Below, piece by piece: positions 1 through 8,243 of a DNA stretch of 64,000 nucleotides (its first letter is position 1; each line of letters opens with the position of its first letter). The position numbers were made by a program, and so were the translations under genes. The notes below the pieces were generated by a model. It was not told the origin of the DNA. It did no database searches and saw nothing but the letters and a program-made list of their open reading frames with translations. Where the stretch lies: positions 940,071-1,004,070 of the forward strand of contig NZ_QFRX01000001.1 of NCBI RefSeq assembly GCF_003143935.1, written 5' to 3'. The stretch comes from Streptomyces sp. Act143. Its GTDB lineage: Bacteria; Actinomycetota; Actinomycetes; Streptomycetales; Streptomycetaceae.

Positions 1-4
1 TCTC

Positions 5-63
5 TGACCATTCGTCACTCATCCTTGACCATTCGTCAATTCCCGTGCGGTGACCGCATGTCA
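5..63. repeat. Three TGAC-N5-GTCA inverted-repeat sites
   Basis: Two identical 13-mers TGACCATTCGTCA (5-17 and 26-38) and a third related copy TGACCGCATGTCA (51-63) lie upstream of the pseudokinase gene. Each has dyad symmetry TGAC-N5-GTCA, and copies sit 21 and 25 bp apart, about two helical turns. This is what a dimeric regulator binding cooperatively on one DNA face would use. The outer half-sites fit the BldD layout TNAC-N5-GTNA, but the centre does not match well, so the binding protein is unknown. Confidence 0.6.
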
Positions 64-154
64 GGAAACCGGCCGGCTTTCGGCTGAACGCACCCCGTCG
101 CGCCCTTCGTACCTGTGGGAAAGGTGAGAGCCAGGGGTTCAGCGAGGGATGACC

Positions 155-1759
155 ATGGTCAAGGCGCACGTCTCCACACAAGAGCTGGTCGCCGGACGGT
201 ACCGGCTCGTGGAGGTCCTTCACCGCGAGACCAACCGCGTCTGCTGGTACGGCGAGGACGTCGAGGCCGGTCGGCCCTGCCTCCTCACCCAAACGGGGCT
301 GCCGCCCGATCCGGACGGGGAGAGCGCGCGGCGGGCCGTCGCCCGGGTCGTCCGGATGGCCGAGACCATGGGCCGGCTGTGCCCGGGCCGGGTCGCCGCG
401 GTCGTCGACGCCGTCGAGGAGTACGGCACCCTGTGGACCGTCACCGAGTGGATCGACGGCATACCGCTGGGCGAACTCCTCGAACGGCAGGGCGCGTTCG
501 GCCATGCCCGCGCGGCCCGCATCGGCCTGGAGCTGCTCGACGTGCTGGAGGCCGGGCACAGCGAGGGCATCACACACGGCGAGCTCAGTCCGGGCCAGGT
601 GTTCGTGCCCGACCGGGGCCCCGTCGTGGTGACCGGCTTCGGGCTGGCCGGGGCGACCCTCGTCCCCAGAGTCAGCGCACCGTCGTACGCCTCCCCGGAA
701 CAGGCCCGCGACGAGCGCATCGGTCCGGCGGCCGATCTGTGGGCGCTGGGCGCGATGCTCTACGCGATGGTCGAGGGCCGGCCGCCGTTCCGTGACCGGG
801 ACAGCCCGGAGACCACGCTGAAGGGGGTGGACCGGCTGCCGCTGCGCGGCCCGGTGCGGGCCGGTCCGCTCACCCCGACCGTGCAGGGGCTGCTGCGCAA
901 GAACTCCCGCGAACGGCTGGGCCGTCAGGCGGTGCGCGAGGCCCTGTCCCGCGTGGTGACGGAGGAACCCGACGCCCTCCCGGACGAGACCCCGGTGCCG
1001 CTGCTGCGCCGCCTCCACGATGCCGGGCCGGGCCGCGGCCGGCGCACGATGGCCGCGGGAACGGCGCTGGCCGTCGTCACCGTGACCGTCGCCGTTCTCG
1101 CCGCGACGGGCCGGCTGTCCACGGATGCCGACGACTCCGCGGCGGATGCCCCGCCGGCCGGCCCCACCGCCTCGGCCACCGGCGGTGAGCCGGCACAGCC
1201 CGCACCCGAGCCGACCCCCACGCGGCAGCCGACGCAGAAACCGACTCCGACGCCGAGTCCGACACGGTCCCCGACCACCGCGGCCCCGTCCCCCACCCCG
1301 GCCTTCCAGCACTACACCGCGCCCCAGGGCTTCTCCGTCTCCCTCCCCCGGGGCTGGACGGCGCTGAGCACGACGCAGCAGGACGACCTGGCCTACCGCG
1401 TCGTCCTCGGCGCCGAGGGCGACCCCCGCACGCTCGCCGTCACCTACAGCACGCGCGTGGGCGACGACCCGGTCGCCGTCTGGCGGGACGACGTCGAGCC
1501 GGGGCTGCGGCAGAGCGGCGACTACCGGCGCGTCGGGGAGATCCGGGCGACGACGTACCAGGGCCGCGAGGCCGCCGACATGGAGTGGCTCGCCACCGTC
1601 GACGGCACCCGGGTGCACACCCTGGGCCGGGGCTTCCTGATCGGCGGGGGCCGCGGCTACTCGCTGCGCTGGACGACCCCGGCGGCGGACTGGGACGACC
1701 CCGCCGACCAGCAGACCCTGGAGACGGTCCTGCGGACCTTCGAGGTGCCGTCAGTCTGA
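155..1759 (+). CDS. Membrane-anchored protein-kinase-like protein (predicted pseudokinase)
   Basis: About 534 residues. Residues 10-250 have a Ser/Thr-kinase fold signature, including a Y-A-S-P-E-Q activation-loop end, but the catalytic motifs are lost: no glycine-rich loop, no VAIK lysine, H-G-E instead of HRD (about 131-133) and G-F-G instead of DFG (about 151-153). One membrane helix lies near 279-298. A Pro/Thr/Ser-rich linker follows, then a compact C-terminal domain beginning FQHYTAPQGF that should be extracellular. The second ATG (155) is chosen because GAGGG ends 7 bases upstream; the in-frame ATG at 149 is too close. Its tail overlaps the convergent hydrolase gene by 9 bp. Likely an adaptor or sensor rather than an enzyme. 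Confidence 0.8.
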   Translation: MVKAHVSTQELVAGRYRLVEVLHRETNRVCWYGEDVEAGRPCLLTQTGLPPDPDGESARRAVARVVRMAETMGRLCPGRVAAVVDAVEEYGTLWTVTEWIDGIPLGELLERQGAFGHARAARIGLELLDVLEAGHSEGITHGELSPGQVFVPDRGPVVVTGFGLAGATLVPRVSAPSYASPEQARDERIGPAADLWALGAMLYAMVEGRPPFRDRDSPETTLKGVDRLPLRGPVRAGPLTPTVQGLLRKNSRERLGRQAVREALSRVVTEEPDALPDETPVPLLRRLHDAGPGRGRRTMAAGTALAVVTVTVAVLAATGRLSTDADDSAADAPPAGPTASATGGEPAQPAPEPTPTRQPTQKPTPTPSPTRSPTTAAPSPTPAFQHYTAPQGFSVSLPRGWTALSTTQQDDLAYRVVLGAEGDPRTLAVTYSTRVGDDPVAVWRDDVEPGLRQSGDYRRVGEIRATTYQGREAADMEWLATVDGTRVHTLGRGFLIGGGRGYSLRWTTPAADWDDPADQQTLETVLRTFEVPSV

Positions 1760-3166
1760 GTCGCGAGGCGCGCGCAGGGCCCTGATGCGGGGACCGCCCA
1801 GCGGCTGGGTGCCCCACTTCACACGGAACGTGCCGTCCGTGAGCGAGCAGGTCAGCTCCATGCGGTGCGGTGTCTCCAGCAGCGCCAGGTCGAGGGCGAG
1901 GGTGCCCTCGCCGGTCCATCCGCCGCTCACCGCGGTCGGCACCGGGCCCTCGGTGACGGTCCAGCCGGGCTCACCGCACCGCAGCTCCAGCCGTTCCCCC
2001 TTCTCCACGAGGGTCAGCGTGCGGCCGTCCGCGTCGAGCTCCACGGCCGTCAGCATCGGCGCCTCCGCGCAGACACCGTCGTACGGCGTGAAGACGAGGG
2101 GCCGCTCCGGCGGGGCCGGCCTGCCCGCGGCCGGCGGCAGCGCCAGCCGGGACAGCCGCTCGGCCAGCGCGGCGTCCTGCGCGTCCCGGCCGGACAGCGG
2201 CTCGCCGCCGAAGGCGGGCAGCAGCTTGTCCCAGACCAGGTCCAGGAGCTGCTGCATCTGCTCGGTGGCGCCGGTGATCGCGACGACCGCGTCCTGCTCG
2301 GGCAGCACGATGCAGTACTGCCCGTACGCCCCGTCGCCGCGGAAGCCGTGCCGGGACATCCAGAACTGGAAGCCGTAGCCCCGCCGCCAGTCCGCCGACC
2401 AGGTCTCGTCACCGCTGGGGATGTGCGACCGGGTGGCCTCCGCGACCCACTCCTCGGACAGCAGCCGCTCGCCGTCCCACACGCCGCTCTGGAGGTACAG
2501 CCGGCCCAGCCGGGCGATCGCGTCGGTCGTGGCGTGCAGCCCGCTGAAGCCCAGCTCGCGACCGGCACGGTCGCGCTGCCAGGCCACGTCGCCGATGCCG
2601 ATCGGGTCGAAGAGACGCGGGCGCAGATAGTCGGTGAGGGACTGGCCGGTCACCCGCTGGACGATGGCGGCGAGGGTGTAGGTGGTGGGCTGGTTGTAGG
2701 CGAAGACCGTGCCCGGGTCGCCGTCCGGCGGCAGCAGCAGGAAGCCGCGCACCGGCTCCTCGCGGTCCGCCTCCAGTGCCCGCTCGTGCGTCTCGGCCGC
2801 ATGGCCGCTGGACATGGTCGCGACATGCCGGACGAGCATCGCTCGGCTGCGCGGGTCGGTGATGTCCGCGTCGAACTCCGGGAAGTACGAGATCACCGGG
2901 TCGTCCAGGCGCAGCAGCCCCTCGGCCACGGCGAAGGCGGCGGCCGTGGCGGTGAAGCTCTTGCTGAGGGAGTACAGCAGATGGGGGCGCTCGGCGGTGT
3001 ACGGCGCCCACCAGCCGGACGCCACGACCTTGCCGTGGCGCAGGATCATCAGGCTGTGCGGCTCGATGTCGGGGGCGGCTTCGACGGCGTCCAGGAAGGC
3101 GTGCACACCGGACGCGTCGACACCCTCGGCGGACGGGGGGCTCGTGGGCAGGGGGCGGGCACTCAT
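1751..3166 (-). CDS. Serine hydrolase, beta-lactamase class C / esterase family
   Basis: About 471 residues. The motif SLSK supplies the SxxK nucleophile and base of penicillin-binding-protein-like hydrolases, and F-A-Y-N-Q is the usual position of the second catalytic Tyr-Asn. The remainder fits the beta-lactamase fold with a C-terminal beta-rich extension. No signal peptide is visible, so it is probably cytosolic. An upstream in-frame ATG at 3196 exists, but 3166 is preceded by AGGA at 7 bases and is preferred. It may act on small esters or D-amino-acid amides; the substrate cannot be read from sequence. Confidence 0.8.
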   Translation of the reverse strand: MSARPLPTSPPSAEGVDASGVHAFLDAVEAAPDIEPHSLMILRHGKVVASGWWAPYTAERPHLLYSLSKSFTATAAAFAVAEGLLRLDDPVISYFPEFDADITDPRSRAMLVRHVATMSSGHAAETHERALEADREEPVRGFLLLPPDGDPGTVFAYNQPTTYTLAAIVQRVTGQSLTDYLRPRLFDPIGIGDVAWQRDRAGRELGFSGLHATTDAIARLGRLYLQSGVWDGERLLSEEWVAEATRSHIPSGDETWSADWRRGYGFQFWMSRHGFRGDGAYGQYCIVLPEQDAVVAITGATEQMQQLLDLVWDKLLPAFGGEPLSGRDAQDAALAERLSRLALPPAAGRPAPPERPLVFTPYDGVCAEAPMLTAVELDADGRTLTLVEKGERLELRCGEPGWTVTEGPVPTAVSGGWTGEGTLALDLALLETPHRMELTCSLTDGTFRVKWGTQPLGGPRIRALRAPRDSD

Positions 3167-3250
3167 ACGGGCATCCTGCCCCGGGAGCCGCGGCATGATC
3201 CAGATGCCGGTCGGCCGTTTTCCCTGGCCCGGTCAGGGGACTCGCGCCTT

Positions 3251-4225
3251 ATGGTGCAAATCGGATACACGATGATGACCGAGCAGGCCGGGCCCCGAGA
3301 GCTGGTCGACCATGTGGTGCGCGCCGAGGACGTGGGCTTCGACTTCTCGGTGACCTCGGACCACTACTTTCCGTGGCTGCGTTCGCAGGGTCATTCGCCG
3401 TACGCGTGGAGTGTGCTGGGCGCCGCCGCGCAGGCGACCTCCCGCATTCCGCTGATGACCTATGTGACGTGTCCGACCTTCCGCTATCACCCGGCGGTCG
3501 TGGCGCAGAAGGCGGTGACGATGCAACTGCTCTCGGAGGGCCGCTTCCGGCTGGGGCTCGGCTCCGGGGAGAATCTCAACGAGCATGTGGTGGGCGGCGG
3601 TTGGCCGTCGGTCGACGTGCGGCACGAGATGCTCCAGGAGGCGGTCGAGATCATCCGGGCGCTCTTCGAGGGCGATCATGTGAACCACCGCGGCACGCAC
3701 TTCGACGTGGAGTCGGCCCGGTTGTGGGACCTGCCGGACGCGCCGGTGCCGATCGGACTCGCGGTGTCCGGCGAGCAGTCCTGTGCCCTCGCGGGCCGGC
3801 TCGCCGACCTGGCGATCGCGACGGAGCCGAAGGCGGGCCTGCTCGACTCCTTCGACCGGCACGGCGGCGCGGGCAAGCCGCGCGTCGGCCAGCTGCCGGT
3901 CTGCTACGACCCCGACCGGGACACGGCCGTGCACCGGGCGCACGCGCAGTTCCGCTGGTTCGGCGGCGGCTGGAAGGTCAACTCCGAGCTTCCGCACCCG
4001 GATTCGTTCGAGTCGGCCACCCAGTTCGTGACGCCGGACGATGTCACCGCGTCCATTCCGTGCGGCGACGACCCGGACGACTTCGTCGAGGCCGTACGTC
4101 CCTACGCGGACGCCGGTTTCACGGAGATCGCCCTGGTGCAGATCGGCGGCGAGTCGCAGCCGGCGTATCTGGACTGGGCGGAGAAGACGCTGCTGCCCAC
4201 GCTTCACGACGCTCTGGACGCGTAG
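3251..4225 (+). CDS. LLM-class F420-dependent oxidoreductase (TIGR03557-like)
   Basis: 324 residues beginning MVQIGYTMMTEQ. It is a luciferase-like TIM-barrel protein of the F420-dependent glucose-6-phosphate dehydrogenase-like group: the N-terminal strand, the TSDHYFPW segment, the GRFRLGLGSGENLNEH segment and the C-terminal EIALVQIG strand are characteristic. It is expected to move hydride between a small-molecule substrate and coenzyme F420 in the cytosol. AGGGGA lies about 11 bases before the ATG. It stands alone, divergent from the upstream hydrolase gene. The physiological substrate is unknown. Confidence 0.85.
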   Translation: MVQIGYTMMTEQAGPRELVDHVVRAEDVGFDFSVTSDHYFPWLRSQGHSPYAWSVLGAAAQATSRIPLMTYVTCPTFRYHPAVVAQKAVTMQLLSEGRFRLGLGSGENLNEHVVGGGWPSVDVRHEMLQEAVEIIRALFEGDHVNHRGTHFDVESARLWDLPDAPVPIGLAVSGEQSCALAGRLADLAIATEPKAGLLDSFDRHGGAGKPRVGQLPVCYDPDRDTAVHRAHAQFRWFGGGWKVNSELPHPDSFESATQFVTPDDVTASIPCGDDPDDFVEAVRPYADAGFTEIALVQIGGESQPAYLDWAEKTLLPTLHDALDA

Positions 4226-4296
4226 CGACGCAGGGCCCAGGACCGACACACGGGGTCTGCCAAAGCATTGCCAATGGGTCCATATAGGCTGCCGGT

Positions 4297-4310
4297 CTGC
4301 ACCTGTGCAG
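4297..4310. promoter_or_regulatory. Perfect palindrome CTGCAC-CT-GTGCAG (candidate operator)
   Basis: A 14-bp perfect dyad lies 31 bp before the GTG of the helix-turn-helix gene. It follows a TAGGCT -10-like hexamer (4285-4290), so bound protein would cover the transcription start. Autoregulation by the adjacent DNA-binding protein is plausible but untested. Confidence 0.45.
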
Positions 4311-4341
4311 TCCCACCAGCCCCTCCTCAGGAGAGACCCCT

Positions 4342-5397
4342 GTGACCCTAGCGATCGCTCCGTCCGAGACGTCGCCGGAGGCGTCGTCCGAGACGTCCCC
4401 CGCGCCCCTGTCCGACCTCGTGGCGCGCGACGCCCGTGAGTTCGGTGCCTATGCGCGGACCGGCGGATGGGCCTTCGGCCTGATGGTGGCGCGCAGCGTA
4501 CGGCCCGGCGGCCAGGGCGCGGACGAGACGCCGAAGGTGTCGGCGAAGGAGTTCGCCGAGCTGGCCGGCTGCTCCGCCGAGCGCGTCATGCGCTACTACA
4601 AGGCGTGGGACCGGGCCGCCGACGACGGTCTCGTCCCGCAGTTCGAGGCGCTCACGCCGGGTCAGGAGGTGGAGCTCCCGGACGCCGACGTGTGGCTGAG
4701 CTACTACGTCTCCCGCAACAGCGCCACGTCCGAGCGCGGCACCGCCATCGCCGAGGCCGCCGAGGCGGAGGGCATCCGGCCGACGAAGGCGCTGGAGGTC
4801 GCCGAGAACCCGACCGCGCTGCGGGCCGCGATCCTGGCCGACCCCTCCACCGCCCGCGCCGCCCGCCAGGCGCTTCTGGACCGGGTGCGCGAGGACCCCG
4901 AGCTCCAGTCCGAGCTGGCCCGTGACGTCGTACGCACCGACGACCTGAAGAAGGCCGTCGCCACCGAGAGCCGCGCCGCCGACCGGATCGGCTACGTCCG
5001 CCAGATCGCCGAGTCCGGCCAGATCAAGACCCCCGCGGGTCAGACCGTCGACGCGCCCGCCGACCTCCGTCAGGAGGCCGAGCGCCATCTGTCGCTCCTC
5101 GACGAGCTGGAGGACGACGAGGACACCGGCGAGTGGGCCACCGAGGCCTACGACACCATGAAGACCCTCGTCGTCGAGGCCGTGGAGGCCGACCCCGAAC
5201 TCCGGGTCCAGGAGCGGCGGACGAAGTTCTACAGCAGCCTGCAGAAGGCGACGAAGGTGTTCGAGGAGCTCACCTTCGACGACGCGCAGGACTTCTACGA
5301 GGACGACATGGTCCAGCAGCTGGAGGAGTTGCAGCAGGCCATCGGCGCGTGCATCACGGCGCTGCGCGGGGCCCGCACGAATCAACCGCAGGAGTGA
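4342..5397 (+). CDS. Hypothetical helix-turn-helix protein upstream of an SsgA-like gene
   Basis: 351 residues; start GTG with AGGAGAG at 6 bases. Residues about 64-90 (VSAKEFAELAGCSAERVMRY) read as a helix-turn-helix. The rest is strongly helical and acidic, with a stretch rich in Asp/Glu (ELEDDEDTGEW) and a C-terminal helix-rich region that may dimerise. There is no signal peptide or membrane segment. I recognise no named family. The SsgA-like gene begins 62 bp downstream on the same strand but has its own promoter-like element. A DNA-binding regulatory role is inferred. Confidence 0.6.
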   Translation: MTLAIAPSETSPEASSETSPAPLSDLVARDAREFGAYARTGGWAFGLMVARSVRPGGQGADETPKVSAKEFAELAGCSAERVMRYYKAWDRAADDGLVPQFEALTPGQEVELPDADVWLSYYVSRNSATSERGTAIAEAAEAEGIRPTKALEVAENPTALRAAILADPSTARAARQALLDRVREDPELQSELARDVVRTDDLKKAVATESRAADRIGYVRQIAESGQIKTPAGQTVDAPADLRQEAERHLSLLDELEDDEDTGEWATEAYDTMKTLVVEAVEADPELRVQERRTKFYSSLQKATKVFEELTFDDAQDFYEDDMVQQLEELQQAIGACITALRGARTNQPQE

Positions 5398-5421
5398 GCA
5401 TCTTGTGCGCGACGGGGGTAC
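5398..5421 (+). promoter_or_regulatory. SigB-type promoter GCAT-N14-GGGTAC
   Basis: GCAT (5398-5401) and GGGTAC (5416-5421) are separated by 14 bp, matching the reported Streptomyces SigB consensus GNNT-N14-16-GGGTAC/T. The predicted transcript start near 5428 lies about 32 bp before the SsgA-like GTG. Confidence 0.55.
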
Positions 5422-5459
5422 TAGAGGGAGCCAAGTCCGTTCTCCCCGGAGGCCCTCAG

Positions 5460-5894
5460 GTGAACCCCCTCGTGCACAAGTCCCTGGTCGTGCAGCTCCA
5501 GGCGGGCGTCTCGCACCGCTTTCCCGTGCTCGCCCACCTGTCGTACGAAGCCTCCGACCCGTTCGCCGTCACGGCGGTGTTCAGCCATGACGGCCGGGTG
5601 CTCGCACGGTGGCGCCTGGACCGGGAGATGCTGGCGGAGGGGCTGCGCGGCCCGGTGGGGGCGGGTGACGTACGGCTGCGCCCCGTGTCCTCGGAGATGG
5701 GGCAGGAGCTGCGCATGGAGTTCCTCGGCGACTCCCGTGCCGACGGCGGCCGGCATCACGCCGTGGTCTTCGCGTGGGCCCCGGCGGTGACCGCGTTCCT
5801 GCGCAGAACGCGCGAACTGGTTCCGCCGGGCAGCGAGCGCACCGGTGTCGACGCCTTCCTCGCCGAGTTGTTCGCCCAGGACCGGGCTGAGTAG
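5460..5894 (+). CDS. SsgA-like sporulation/cell-division regulator (SALP)
   Basis: 144 residues, the usual SALP length. The conserved blocks are visible: LSYEASDPFAVTAVF, then a W-x(5)-LLAEGL-like segment (RWRLDREMLAEGLRGPVGAGDVRLRP), and a C-terminal FLRRTRELVPPGSE. SALPs are unique to morphologically complex actinomycetes and control septum placement, spore wall assembly or spore separation. GTG at 5460 is chosen because GGAGG lies 7 bases upstream and the protein then starts with the family beginning. Which paralogue (SsgA to SsgG) cannot be settled here; proximity to clpP3P4 recalls ssgC of S. coelicolor, from memory only. Confidence 0.9.
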   Translation: MNPLVHKSLVVQLQAGVSHRFPVLAHLSYEASDPFAVTAVFSHDGRVLARWRLDREMLAEGLRGPVGAGDVRLRPVSSEMGQELRMEFLGDSRADGGRHHAVVFAWAPAVTAFLRRTRELVPPGSERTGVDAFLAELFAQDRAE

Positions 5895-5959
5895 CCGTAC
5901 TCATGCCAGGCGTCCGCGGCGTCGGCACGATGAGGGCTCCGACGAGGAGGAGCCCCACC

Positions 5960-6589
5960 ATGACAGCAGTCCGCCGCCCGCTGCCCGTCCCGCTCGCGGG
6001 GGCCGTGGTCGTGGGCCTGGCCCTCTCCGCGTGGGACCCGCGGGACCGCACGACGTGGCTGCTGGAGACGGTGTGGGTGCTGGTGGGCCTGCCGCTGATC
6101 GTGCTGGTGTGGCGCCGCTTCCCGCTCACCGGCCTGCTGTGCTGCCTGCTGGCCGTCCACGCGGTGGTGCTCATGGTGGGCGGCCACTACACCTACGCGC
6201 AGGTGCCGCTCGGGAACTGGCTGCGCGACGAACTGGGCCTGGAGCGCAACCCGTACGACCGTTTCGGCCACCTCATGCAGGGGTTCGTACCGGCGGTACT
6301 GGTGCGGGAGGTGCTCAGCCGTACCTCGCCGCTGCGCGGCAGCCGCTGGCTGGGGCCGCTGACGGTGTGCGCGTGTCTCGCCTTCAGTGCCGTCTTCGAG
6401 ATGCTGGAGTGGCTGGCCGCGGTGATCGGCGGTCAGGCGGCGGACGCCTTCCTGGCGACGCAGGGCGATGTGTGGGACACCCAGTGGGACATGTTCTGCG
6501 CGCTCGTCGGGGCGACCGTGTCGGTGCTGGTCCTCGGCCGCGTGCACGACCACCAGTTGGCGGGCCTGCAGGGTCACTTCGTCGTGTAG
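5960..6589 (+). CDS. DUF2238 (YjdF-like) integral membrane protein
   Basis: 209 residues with about six hydrophobic helices. Family hallmarks are the HYTYAQVPLG segment, N-P-Y-D-R-F-G-H-L-M-Q-G-F and the C-terminal GDVWDTQWDM. Function is unknown in the family. AGGAGG lies 9 bases before the ATG at 5960; in-frame ATGs further upstream lack a ribosome-binding site. It converges with the next gene, overlapping it by 16 bp. Confidence 0.85.
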   Translation: MTAVRRPLPVPLAGAVVVGLALSAWDPRDRTTWLLETVWVLVGLPLIVLVWRRFPLTGLLCCLLAVHAVVLMVGGHYTYAQVPLGNWLRDELGLERNPYDRFGHLMQGFVPAVLVREVLSRTSPLRGSRWLGPLTVCACLAFSAVFEMLEWLAAVIGGQAADAFLATQGDVWDTQWDMFCALVGATVSVLVLGRVHDHQLAGLQGHFVV

Positions 6590-7095
6590 CGGCGGCGGAT
6601 CCACAGCGGGACGACGAACCAGCACACGAGGTACCACGCCACAACCGCGGTGACCAGCCAGGGCACGAACGGGTCGTGGGTGGCGACCCGGAGGATCAGC
6701 AGCAGCGAGGAGGCGGTCGTGACGAGGAGCAGGAGCAGGCCGACGAAGGTCAGCCGGGAGGCCCACTCCACGGCCCGCGGTTTGATGCGCCGCCCGGAGA
6801 CCAGGCGGTGCAGGGAGACCGGCCCGATGAGGGCGCCGGTGGCGGTGGCGCCGAGGACGACCGTGACGATGTAGATGGTCCGCTCGGTGTCGCCGAGGTC
6901 GGCGTACTTCGGGGTGAACACGACGGTCAGCAGAAAACCGAACAGGATCTGCACGCCCATCTGGGCGACCCTGATCTCCTGCATGAGCTCGCCCCACATG
7001 CGGTCGGCTCGCTCGTCCGCGGTCTCGTCGCGGCCCGTACGCCTCTCCGGTGCCTGCACCATGCGGGACGGGTAACCCGGTGTCTGATCGTTCAA
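6574..7095 (-). CDS. DUF6328-like four-helix membrane protein
   Basis: 173 residues: a charged N-terminal segment (DERADRMWGELMQEIRVAQ) followed by about four membrane helices. The sequence QMGVQILFGFLLTVVFTP is typical of the DUF6328 group common in actinobacteria. Function unknown. It converges with the DUF2238 gene. No partner in the neighbourhood suggests a pathway. Confidence 0.75.
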   Translation of the reverse strand: MNDQTPGYPSRMVQAPERRTGRDETADERADRMWGELMQEIRVAQMGVQILFGFLLTVVFTPKYADLGDTERTIYIVTVVLGATATGALIGPVSLHRLVSGRRIKPRAVEWASRLTFVGLLLLLVTTASSLLLILRVATHDPFVPWLVTAVVAWYLVCWFVVPLWIRRRYTTK

Positions 7096-7122
7096 ACAGC
7101 CGGGTCACCCGCCCTCACGGGG

Positions 7123-8106
7123 CTACCAGCGGTGCTCCACCTGGTCCTTGACGCGCCGGTCGTAGATGTCCTGGATCGCGGTGAGCGTCTCGGCGGACAG
7201 CTCGGGCAGCGCGGCGGCGGCCGCGTTGGCGCGGGCCTGCTCCGGGTTGCGAGCGCCCGGGATGACGGTGGTGACACCGGGCTGCTGGATGATCCAGCGC
7301 AGGGCGAGCTGGGCCGGGGTGTATCCCTCGGGGGCGAGCGCGGAGAACTCGGCGGCGGCCTCCACGCCCGTCGTGTAGTCGACGCCGGAGAAGGTCTCGC
7401 CGACGTCGAAGGACTCGCCGTGCCGGTTGTAGGTGCGGTGGTCGTTCTCGGGGAAGACGGTGTCCTTGGTGTACTTGCCCGACAGCAGACCGGAGGCCAG
7501 CGGCACCCGGGCGATGATCCCGACGCCCGCCTCCTGGGCGGCGGGGAGCACCTCGCGCAGCGGCTTCATGCGGAAGGCGTTGAAGATGATCTGCACGCTG
7601 GCCACGCCGGGCCGGGCGATCGCGGTGAGAGCCTCCTCGCAGGTCTCCACGCTGACGCCGTACGCGGCGATGCGCTCCTCCGCGACGAGGGTGTCGAGGG
7701 CGTCGAAGACCTCGTCGCTGGAGTAGACGGGCGTGGGCGGGCAGTGCAGCTGCACCAGGTCGAGGCGGTCGACGCCGAGGTTGCGCCGTGAACGGTCGTT
7801 CCAGGCGCGGAAGTTGTCGAGGACGTAGTTCTCCGGGATCTGGTCGACGCGGCGGCCCATCTTCGTCGCCACGAACACGTGCAGATCGGGGCGGCTGCGC
7901 AGGAACGTGGCGATGGTCTGCTCGCTGCGGCCGTCGCCGTAGACGTCCGCGGTGTCGAAGAAGGTGACGCCGGACTCGGCCGCCGCCTCCAGCACCGAAA
8001 GGGCTTCCTTGTCGTCCACGTCTCCCCAGTCGGCACCCAGCTGCCACGTACCGAGACCGACGACCGATGCCTGCTGACCCAACCTGCCGAAAGTGCGCTC
8101 GTCCAT
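7123..8106 (-). CDS. Aldo/keto reductase
   Basis: 327 residues, a full-length TIM-barrel aldo/keto reductase. The catalytic tetrad is intact: Asp51, Tyr56 (DVYGDG), Lys82 (ATKMG) and His121 (VQLHCPP). NADPH-dependent reduction of aldehydes or ketones is expected; the closest type is the general stress protein 69/YajO-like group. It is divergent from the flavoenzyme gene starting at 8244, and the 137-bp space between them holds an inverted repeat. Confidence 0.88.
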   Translation of the reverse strand: MDERTFGRLGQQASVVGLGTWQLGADWGDVDDKEALSVLEAAAESGVTFFDTADVYGDGRSEQTIATFLRSRPDLHVFVATKMGRRVDQIPENYVLDNFRAWNDRSRRNLGVDRLDLVQLHCPPTPVYSSDEVFDALDTLVAEERIAAYGVSVETCEEALTAIARPGVASVQIIFNAFRMKPLREVLPAAQEAGVGIIARVPLASGLLSGKYTKDTVFPENDHRTYNRHGESFDVGETFSGVDYTTGVEAAAEFSALAPEGYTPAQLALRWIIQQPGVTTVIPGARNPEQARANAAAAALPELSAETLTAIQDIYDRRVKDQVEHRW

Positions 8107-8175
8107 GGCGTCAGTCTGTCATCTGTCATCGCCTCGCGCGGAACGGGCCCCTCCGGGGCGCCACCCGTGAATCCT

Positions 8176-8191
8176 TCACTCACACGAGTGA
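8176..8191. promoter_or_regulatory. Inverted repeat TCACTC-ACAC-GAGTGA
   Basis: Perfect 6-bp arms lie between the divergent aldo/keto reductase and flavoenzyme genes, about 50 bp upstream of the latter's start. It is a candidate operator; no local regulator gene is obvious. Confidence 0.35.
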
Positions 8192-8231
8192 GGAGAATCG
8201 GCGAGCAAGCGCTCTCTGCCGGGTCGGCCCC

Positions 8232-8243
8232 TAGTTTGTGCCC
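8232..8243 (+). promoter_or_regulatory. -10 element TAGTTT for a leaderless transcript
   Basis: TAGTTT (8232-8237) ends 6 bases before the GTG at 8244, and no ribosome-binding site is present. This geometry places the transcription start on the start codon. No good -35 is visible. Confidence 0.45.

Noticed and set aside
1865..3250. Long open frame running into the F420-type oxidoreductase from upstream
   Set aside because: It lies antisense to the serine hydrolase, is Arg/Gly/His-rich and unlike any protein; only the part from 3251 matches the oxidoreductase family.
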